Source: Calamus simplicifolius (lineage: Eukaryota; Streptophyta; Magnoliopsida; Arecales; Arecaceae). Taken from it: DNA of 64,000 bases. The position numbers and the translations under genes are program-made. The notes under the pieces were generated by a model, which worked only from the letters and a program-made list of their open reading frames with translations, did not search any database and was not told the DNA's origin. Where the stretch lies: positions 302,353 through 366,352 of the forward strand of contig UESW01005013.1 of the NCBI GenBank assembly GCA_900491605.1, written 5' to 3'. Positions 57,704 to 64,000 of the stretch are shown piece after piece. Position 1 is the first letter of the stretch. Each line of letters begins with the position of its first letter.

Positions 57704-59461
57704 TCATCTCTCACAAGGCTGAATATTTTCTTGTTCTTTTTCTCCCTGAACCCTTGGATAAGGAGATTTTTTGCTTCCTCCACACTCAAATTCTTGTTTC
57801 AGTTCATACTCTCCTCCAATGGGAACTTCACCTGAAAATTTCACATTAGCTGGCAAATAACTTGGACCTTCAATAAGGCTCTCTCCTATATCTTTCTCTC
57901 CCATCAATCTCTTTACCCTCTCTAGGAGCTCATTGATCGCTTTTGTTGCTTGGTAACTATCATCCTAATCTCCTTAATCTCAGCTCTCTCCTGTAAGGCC
58001 TTCTTTCGCTTGGTCTCATTTGCAACATATCTGTATGTGCGGAGGAGATTAACCTAAAAACATCCAAGCAATGAAGAAAAATAAGCATTGAAAAAATCAA
58101 AATAAATAGCTTCCTATTGATCAATCAATGAGACAATGAAGAAAATAAGGACCATATTGTGGGACTGTTACATGCCATTTGAATTGAACATTTTTTTTGT
58201 GCTATCCTTTTCCTCCCACTAATCCCATCTTCACACTTGGGAGAAAAAGAAGAAAGTTCCACTCATAAAAGCAACTCCTCATCCTTTGTTGCTTGGAATG
58301 GTTCTCTGATCTGAAAGCAAAAACAAGAATATTATTAATTTCTTATTATACTCTTTGCTAATTGAATTGAGAAAATTCAAATATCAAGGCATTAGTTAAC
58401 ATACATCTCCTTCCTTGAGATTCTTTAAAAGTACTTCACAATGAGCTTGTTTCTTGAATCGTGATCTCTCCCAACTCATGATACAAGGGAGCAATTCATA
58501 AATTTTGGGCTTCACAATGCCCATCTGCTCGAAAAGCCAAACATAGCAATGAAGGCAATAATAATTAAAGTATATAAATAATGTTACAGAATTCAATCAA
58601 AAAGTAATGATAGAACATAAAACTTACTGTCAAAATAGGTACACAGCCATTGAGATAGCCAGCATTTTTCTTTGTGCTTCTCTCTCTTTTTCACTTTTGC
58701 TGCAGCCCTGGGGATGTACTCCATTAAGTGTTCACAGAGTGCTCTTGTCCATGCATAACTATCAACCTCTTCTATAGAGTTGATATATAAGAAAAACACA
58801 TGATGCAATTCTTAAATTTGATGAAGGAAAGAGAACAGTACCCAAGAGATATAAAATAAGCAATTGCACCACCACTATAACTCCATTGGTCGAAGAATCG
58901 TCTAACAACTCCTTTTTTTTTTATTCTCTAACCTGTGAGTCTTGGAAGTATATTGTTCTCAACACACTCGGATTTGTCTTCCTAAAGTCCATGCTTTTCC
59001 CATTAAGGGGCGCACCAAGAATAAGAGCAATGTCCTCAGGACAGAAGACTAATAATTGACCACCTAATCTAAATCCTTTTCTATTGTCTTCCCAAAAACC
59101 TAATAGCTGATGTATCATAGCCCTTTCTTGGGTTATTAACGGTAAATCTAGTGAATAATAGAAAGGAGTTTGCCTAATCAACTGGACATGGGTATTGTCA
59201 ATCTCTCTCGAATGCCCTTTATATACTCTGTGTACTGTTTCAAATAGCAGTGACAATTTATTAATTGAAGAGAGGACTTCTCAACTTGCTTCTCATATTC
59301 TCTTTGGCAAGCTTTTGAGGTCTCCGCTCTATGGACTTTCTTATGTTACTTCCCATGAACCATCTAGAATAAGAATGAAGATTGATTAGTTTCTCACATG
59401 TAAATGTTAATAAATATGATAAAAATCTAATTACAATAGCTTTGTATAAACAATCAAACAA
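57704..59461 (-). pseudogene. Broken plant-mobile-domain-like (transposon-associated) gene
   Basis: Minus-strand fragments in order give one protein type. 59256-58921: LPLITQERAMIHQLLGFWE, FRLGGQLLVFCPEDIALILG. 58808-58600: EEVDSYAWTRALCEHLMEYI and, after a one-base shift in a GA/A run, AGYLNGCVPILT ending at a donor ACA|GTAAGT. 58596-58396: WLFEQMGIVKPKIYELLPC to KEGD|GTATGT. About 58315: acceptor TTGCTTTCAG then IREPFQATKDEE. 58050-57704: a helical, charged region (LQERAEIKEIRM, INELLERVKRLMGEKD) across another shift. The pattern resembles the plant mobile domain / Ulp1-associated proteins of plant transposons. Several one-base shifts make it a pseudogene, yet its splice sites remain readable. 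The family call is from memory of motifs. Confidence 0.55.
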
Positions 59462-59552
59462 AACTATAAGCTAATAATCAAATAACTTGCAAATTATTAA
59501 TGACTACATTTACCAGCAATGTATTTGTAAAGGAAATTGAGCACTTGCTTCT
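59428..59552 (+). repeat. Short direct repeat, copy 2
   Basis: Second copy of 55463-55595, just upstream of the broken gene. It lacks the 20-bp hairpin found at the end of copy 1. Confidence 0.6.
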
Positions 59553-60460
59553 AAGCCCTTAACATGCTAAGAAAATGGTCTATGTTTTTAAACTCCAGAA
59601 TAATGAAAATTATGTAACAAAAGTGGTATATGATTGAGCTCCTATGCAGCCCTGGCTCTAGAAATTAACCACCATGACAATATAAATACTTCTATAGTGA
59701 CTAGGTTAGAGATCTAAAAACTAGTTTAAAATTGAGCACTCACACATTTCATCTCTAAAAAACATGCTAAGTTATTTTTTTTCAAAAGTTCAGCTGATTA
59801 ATTGCACCAAAAAATTGAATATAAATTGTTTTAATCTGAAAACATGTAGGGAACATTTAATTCCAAACCAGTAACTACTAAGCAACATCAATTCCGCATT
59901 GGAATAACTTGTGAAGCCGTGTAAACTTCATCAGCAACTCGTTAGGTCCTGCATATAAGTCTTTTAGTGTCTGGCTATCCACACTTACTATCATGAAACA
60001 CTATTTTCTTTTGAGCTCCAGATTCTACCAAAGGCGTCATTACAGACCTAAATAGGTTCACATTATGTAACCTCATGCATTAGGCAATTATGAATTATAT
60101 GGCGTAAATCTTTTCTCATTTTACAGCTGCCACTTAGTTTGCCTTCTTTAGTATATTATTGATACCGTTGTTTAAAAAAAAAAAAAGTTTTAGTCTGTGT
60201 TACCTTTATGCATCTCTCCAGTGTTATTGTTCTCTCAGTATTTAAAAATGAAGTTTCTAGGACTGTGAAATCAATTTTTCTTCATGTTTTCATATATTAT
60301 AATCTCTAAGAATTATTGAGAGTAATAGAAAAGTTCAAAATTCTATTGATAACAATGATTATAGTATAATATATGAAAGCATGGAGAAAGTGATTTCACC
60401 ATATTAATTTTTTTGATATTTTGGTTATTTAAGCTAGCAAAGGACTAATGTATCTATCAG
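59553..60460. other. AT-rich intergenic or intronic DNA
   Basis: ATTTTTCTTCATGTTTTCAT (near 60276) and ATGAAAGCATGGAGAAAG (near 60374) form part of an imperfect inverted repeat over about 60240-60400. No gene recognised; it could be an intron of the minus-strand transcript. Confidence 0.4.
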
Positions 60461-60950
60461 TCAATTACACTTCCCATGTTTACCGTACAACATAACTACA
60501 TTATCAAGCACCTCTTTTATCTCCATCAGAAGAGAACCTGACCATATCTGATCTTTGTACGAAGAGAAAGGCTTCTTCTTCCTCTTCTTCGGCTTGATGT
60601 CCTTCATGTACTTACCATTTCCGATTGAGGCCGGAACCCTATGATTGGGTTCACAGGGCAGCGGTATATGCAACGAGAGGAAATTGAATTAGGCTTCGAA
60701 AAAGAATGATGCTTCGGAGCAGAGTTCATACCTTTCCGTGAGGAAAGGTTTGGGTCGAGACGCTCTGAATTCGGCACCAGCGAAGAAGTGGCAGAGCGGG
60801 GAGGCCGGTGGGGAAGAAGTTCCAGAAGAAGAGATCCTTTTGGTGGGGAAGAAAGGAAGAAGAATGTACGGAAACTAGATAAAAGAGAAACGAGATGGAT
60901 TCTCTAGAGTTCCATAGAGGAAACTAGAGAGAGAGAGAGAGAGAGAGAGA
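60461..60950 (-). other. Possible 5' exon(s) of a minus-strand gene
   Basis: The minus strand runs from a (CT)n leader (about 60951-60929) through a pyrimidine-rich 5'UTR-like stretch to a donor-like GGAAAG|GTATGAA at 60732/60731. A further open stretch 60673-60461 encodes a basic segment (KPKKRKKKPFSSY). It might be the 5' end of the broken gene at 57704-59461 or of a separate gene. No domain recognised. Confidence 0.3.
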
Positions 60951-60960
60951 GTCCACTTAA

Positions 60961-61380
60961 AAAAAAAAAAAGCGCGTTGCCATCCGTTTAGATTGAATCG
61001 TCAAAGCAACAAAGGGAGCGGTTGGATTGAGGGCCTAAGCTCCTAATTATAATCGAATATATTTTTATAGATAATTAAAAATTATAAAAAAAAAAATATA
61101 TAATTTTTATTTTTTTATTTTAAAATAAATTATATTTTTTAGAATCCACATCATTTTGGTCTTTGAATTATAAGAAAATTATAATACATACATTCTTTGT
61201 AGTAATCTATTTATGTTTGACGGATTATGCTTACATGGCATGGTGCATGAAGGCAAGGGAAATTTTATTTGCACAGCTTAAATTACTTACTACATCTCCT
61301 CATATTTAAAATAAAATAAAATTCCTAAATTATCTTCCTTTTTTCTTTTCATACCCTCCATACCCTTCTCCTAAACATCT
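60961..61380. other. AT-rich intergenic DNA
   Basis: No gene seen. Contains long A and T runs at 61080-61140. Confidence 0.5.
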
Positions 61381-61382
61381 CC

Positions 61383-61716
61383 TTTCTGGTACCACTTCCT
61401 TTCCTCTCTTCGGCACCATCCCCCTCCCTCCTGTCTTCTCCCTTTTCTCAGAACCCTCTCCTCACTCCCCAGCAACTGCTCTCTCCTGGCGCTCCTTCTC
61501 GGCTTTTCTGGCACCGACCCTCTTCGGCCCCCAGCGTCCCTTCCCTTTCTGTTTGATCGAACGGTGCCGGAAGGGAGGGGGCGCTGGGGGCCAAAGAGAC
61601 GAGAAGAGGTACCGGGAGAGAGCAGGTGCTGGGGAGTGAGGGGAGGTTATGGGAAAGGGGAGAAGACGGGAGGAAGAAGAGCGGTGCCGAAGAGGAAGAA
61701 GGAGGTGGTACCGGAG
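61383..61716. repeat. Long inverted repeat, arms about 150-175 bp
   Basis: The left arm (about 61383-61557) and right arm (about 61564-61716) are reverse complements with an estimated 80% match by eye and a loop of only a few bases (TTGATCGAAC). Shared words include GGTACCAC, CTTCGGCACC, GTCTTCTCCC, CTCACTCCCCAGCA, CTGCTCTCTCC and GGCCCCCAGCG. Open frames on both strands here reflect the biased composition. Confidence 0.75.
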
Positions 61717-62421
61717 AGAAGATGGGCCCAGAGGAAGGGAGCGGTGCCGTAGAGGAGACGGGCCTGGGAGGACGGTGCCAGGGAGGGAAGGAGATGGGGG
61801 CGGGGGGAAGGAGACGGGAGCAGGGGGTGTGAAGAGAAAAGGGAGAAGGATTGTCACGCCCCAAACCCAAATATCGGGCTAGGGTGACAACCCGCCGCGT
61901 GCTGGGCACGCAAGGCGTCACAAAATTTTTCACACATAACACAATTATATATATAATCAAGCCAAATCATCACTGAATACTAAAAGTTTTGGGTTACAAA
62001 CCCTTACACACCACAATAATAAAGTTTGGGCATCAAGCCCTACACATAAGCAATACTGGGGTTACAACAAAATAATGGTCTTGATTTATTTAATAGAAGA
62101 TCCATCACCCCAACCATCCATCTTCAACCTCGTGGCTCTGACAAAAATATTGTAAGATTTTTGTGAGCTTACACTCAGTAAGTAAGCCACGTTATACAGT
62201 CAAATCATAGCATAGAAATCAATAAGCACATAAATGATTTGCATGCTTAAACATTCCACAAATACTCAAACATGCAATGTAAGTAAACCCACTGTTTATA
62301 CTCTCAATGGTAACTGTAAATGTGACCCACGGCCCTGCAATATCTCAATAGTGTACCAACAAGCATCCCCCTACTAAAAGGGTCCAGATACCAGGGTCAC
62401 GCCATATCAAAATCCACCAGA

Positions 62422-62684
62422 ACACATACTCTATATGTGTGATGCCACCTCGAACCAAGCAGAACACATCCTCTAGATGTGTGATGCCACCTCATAGAAC
62501 TCAGAACACATCCTCTAGATGCGTGATGCCATCTCGAACCCAAGCAGAACACATCCTCTAGACGTGTGAATGGCATAAACAAGCAGAACACGTCCTCTAG
62601 ACGTGTAGGTGGCATAAACAAGCAGAACACATCCTCTAGATGTGTGTGTGGCATAAACAAGCAGAACACGTCCTCTAGACGTGT
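62422..62684. repeat. Array of seven covarying hairpins
   Basis: Cores at 62422, 62464, 62506, 62549, 62588, 62627 and 62666, each 7-bp arm, CTCTA loop, 7-bp arm. The last units are spaced 39 bp. Arms: ACACATA/TATGTGT once, ACACATC/GATGTGT twice, ACACGTC/GACGTGT twice, and two with a single A-C mismatch. Each unit is followed by a GTGATGCCAC or GTGGCATAAAC linker. Confidence 0.88.
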
Positions 62685-63479
62685 GTGTGGTATGACATGA
62701 TAAAGGAGAACCGCAGCGACACATAACAGTACCTCACATCATGCACAAACATATCAATAACATCTCTATATTGCATAAACAATGGATTATACCTACTGAA
62801 CAATTGCATGTAATATATCACATCAATATCATAATAACTGCATCTCTCATGCATAGCATCCTCATATGAAATCATAGCACATAAACAACCATGTGTTCAT
62901 AATATTCATCTACTTACGATTTAGCCAATCACAATTCTTCATGTCACAATATAATTCACAATTTAAACATTCATATAATGAATAATTTATTAAATACTGA
63001 TAACTGGCTTACTTACCTCAGTACGCAATCCAACAGGTATAAATAAGCTAGTCAGATGTCTGAGTACCTACAGGATCATTTACACAATTAATTTATTAGA
63101 ATACGAATATTAAAATGACCCTTAGAATTTCTACCCAGACTAGTTCATGGGCCCTACTTTGGGCTCGAATATCTCCCACTATACATGCCCAATTGGGGAA
63201 GTAAAAATACCCCATGAAACTAGAATTCACCCAGATTCTAGCCATATAAATATTTTACTAATCCCGGCCCATTACGGGGCCCAAAAACTAACCCAAACTT
63301 TCAATGCTGCACGGCCCAAAAGGCCTGAACCGGCCGGCCCAGCCGGCCCGGTTCAACGCAAAGCCGCCCGATCCAACCCCCGCTCCCCTGTTTTGCCCGA
63401 AACAGGGGACAGCCTCTGGCCGGAGGCCAGGGCCACCGCCGGCCTAATCCCGTCCGGCCCAGTCACCGGAGGCCGGGCC

Positions 63480-63720
63480 GAAGCCGGCCGCCGCCGCGGC
63501 CGGCCTCCTTCCTCCCTCCCTCTCTCTCAATTTCTCTCCCTCTCTCTTTCTCTCCGCTGCTCCCGCATGAAATTCTCCGCGCCAACGTCGAATCCAGCTA
63601 AATTGGGGCCAATTCGGCCACCGTTGGCCGGACCAGAGCCGGCCGCCGCCGCGGCTGGCCTCCCCTCTCTCTCTCTCTCCTTAATTCTCTCTCTCTCTCC
63701 CTCTCTTTCTCTCTTTTTCT
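63480..63720. repeat. Duplicated GCCGG/CT-rich block
   Basis: The phrase GCCGGCCGCCGCCGCGGC followed by TGGCCTCC-type and CTCTCTC runs occurs at about 63483 and 63639, a local duplication of about 155 bp. A (CT)n run also occurs at about 63897-63940. Confidence 0.65.
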
Positions 63721-64000
63721 CCCGCACAGTGCGCACGGTGCCGGAAGCTCGGCCGGCCACCAGGGCTGGCCGGACCTCCATCGGATGCACGCCCGGTACT
63801 GGTGGAGGTCACCGGCCAATCCTCAGGCCCGGCTAGGCGACGAGCACGCCGCCGGGCCCAAACCAAGGATCGGCACAGTGAACCGTGCCGATCGCTCTCT
63901 CTGGTTCTCTCGCGTTCTCTCTGTCTCTCTCTCTCTCTCTGGACCAGGGGATTACCTGATGGATGAAGTGCGCCAGTGTGAAGGAAGGAGTCCTCCTCCT

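Larger units (their letters stand above)
61852..64000 (-). mobile_element. Probable long LTR (partial), runs off the window
   Basis: Begins TGTCACGCCCCAAACCC on the plus strand, the inverse of a GGGGCGTGACA end that I know from many plant LTRs. No initiator-Met primer-binding site lies outside it at 61840-61851, so it may be a solo LTR or a truncated element. No pol motif occurs to the window end. The hairpin array (62422-62684) and duplicated CT/GCCGG-rich block (about 63480-63720) lie inside. The 229-codon plus-strand frame at 63147-63836 is GC/CT-biased and I do not call it a gene. Confidence 0.45.

Noticed and set aside
61448..61960. Ser/Pro-rich and Gly/Arg-rich frames on both strands
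   Set aside because: They come from the biased inverted repeat and cross into the LTR-like end at 61852.
62397..62724. Possible CRISPR-like array (regular repeats with palindromes)
   Set aside because: The repeats are nearly contiguous, the spacers are repeats themselves, and the context is plant LTR-like DNA.
63147..63836. 229-codon plus-strand frame near the right edge
   Set aside because: Composition is driven by GCCGG and CT runs, a block is duplicated, and no domain or splice context is visible.

Overview
This is a window of plant nuclear DNA, almost certainly from a flowering plant. It carries nested LTR retrotransposons, MITEs, SINE-like fragments, spliced genes with GT..AG introns and AT-rich intergenic DNA. 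Long GC-rich stretches and the repeat types suggest a monocot, possibly palm-like, but nothing here proves that. There is no bacterial-style organisation, no CRISPR array and no recognised rRNA or tRNA gene.

Layout. 5-6394: a complete but non-autonomous Ty3/gypsy element on the minus strand (LTRs 10-1370 and 5289-6389, TSD GTCTC). It keeps the start of gag, has lost pol, and carries an antisense gene with its own TATA box and introns. 6395-11684: AT-rich DNA with a decayed copia LTR fragment (8363-9115) and a TRIM-like mini-retrotransposon (10154-10745). 11685-12646: the only intact host-like gene, a two-exon Myb/SANT-like DNA-binding protein on the minus strand. Its upstream region (about 12740-14060) has a diverged direct copy at about 24050-25510 without the coding exons. 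14093-27201: intergenic DNA with duplications, a MITE carrying a SINE-like fragment (21426-22479), a G-quadruplex-prone tract and a second MITE (25846-26186). 27207-35162: a complete Ty1/copia element on the plus strand (TSD AAAGC), disabled by two single-base frameshifts. 37645-52020: a Ty3/gypsy chromovirus on the minus strand (TSD CATAC), interrupted in its integrase region by a younger minus-strand copia element (39414-48454). That copia element has an intact 1,310-residue gag-pol, but its 3' LTR is cut off at an ambiguous base (39413). 52021-61380: AT-rich intergenic DNA with a degenerate minisatellite, small hairpins and a broken, intron-containing transposon-associated gene (57704-59461). 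61383-61716: a long inverted repeat. 61852-64000: probably part of a long LTR on the minus strand that runs off the window and contains an array of covarying hairpins.

How the parts relate. Most coding capacity is retroelement gag-pol. The three well-preserved LTR families, from two superfamilies, and the LTR-like sequence at the right edge each carry a tandem or repeated short perfect hairpin in the LTR or untranslated leader. The hairpins differ in sequence but share the design of a 5-7 bp stem and a 4-5 nt loop. This recurrent design, the antisense gene and the covarying array are the most interesting signals in the window. All statements come from reading the sequence; family names rest on remembered motif signatures and no database search was run.
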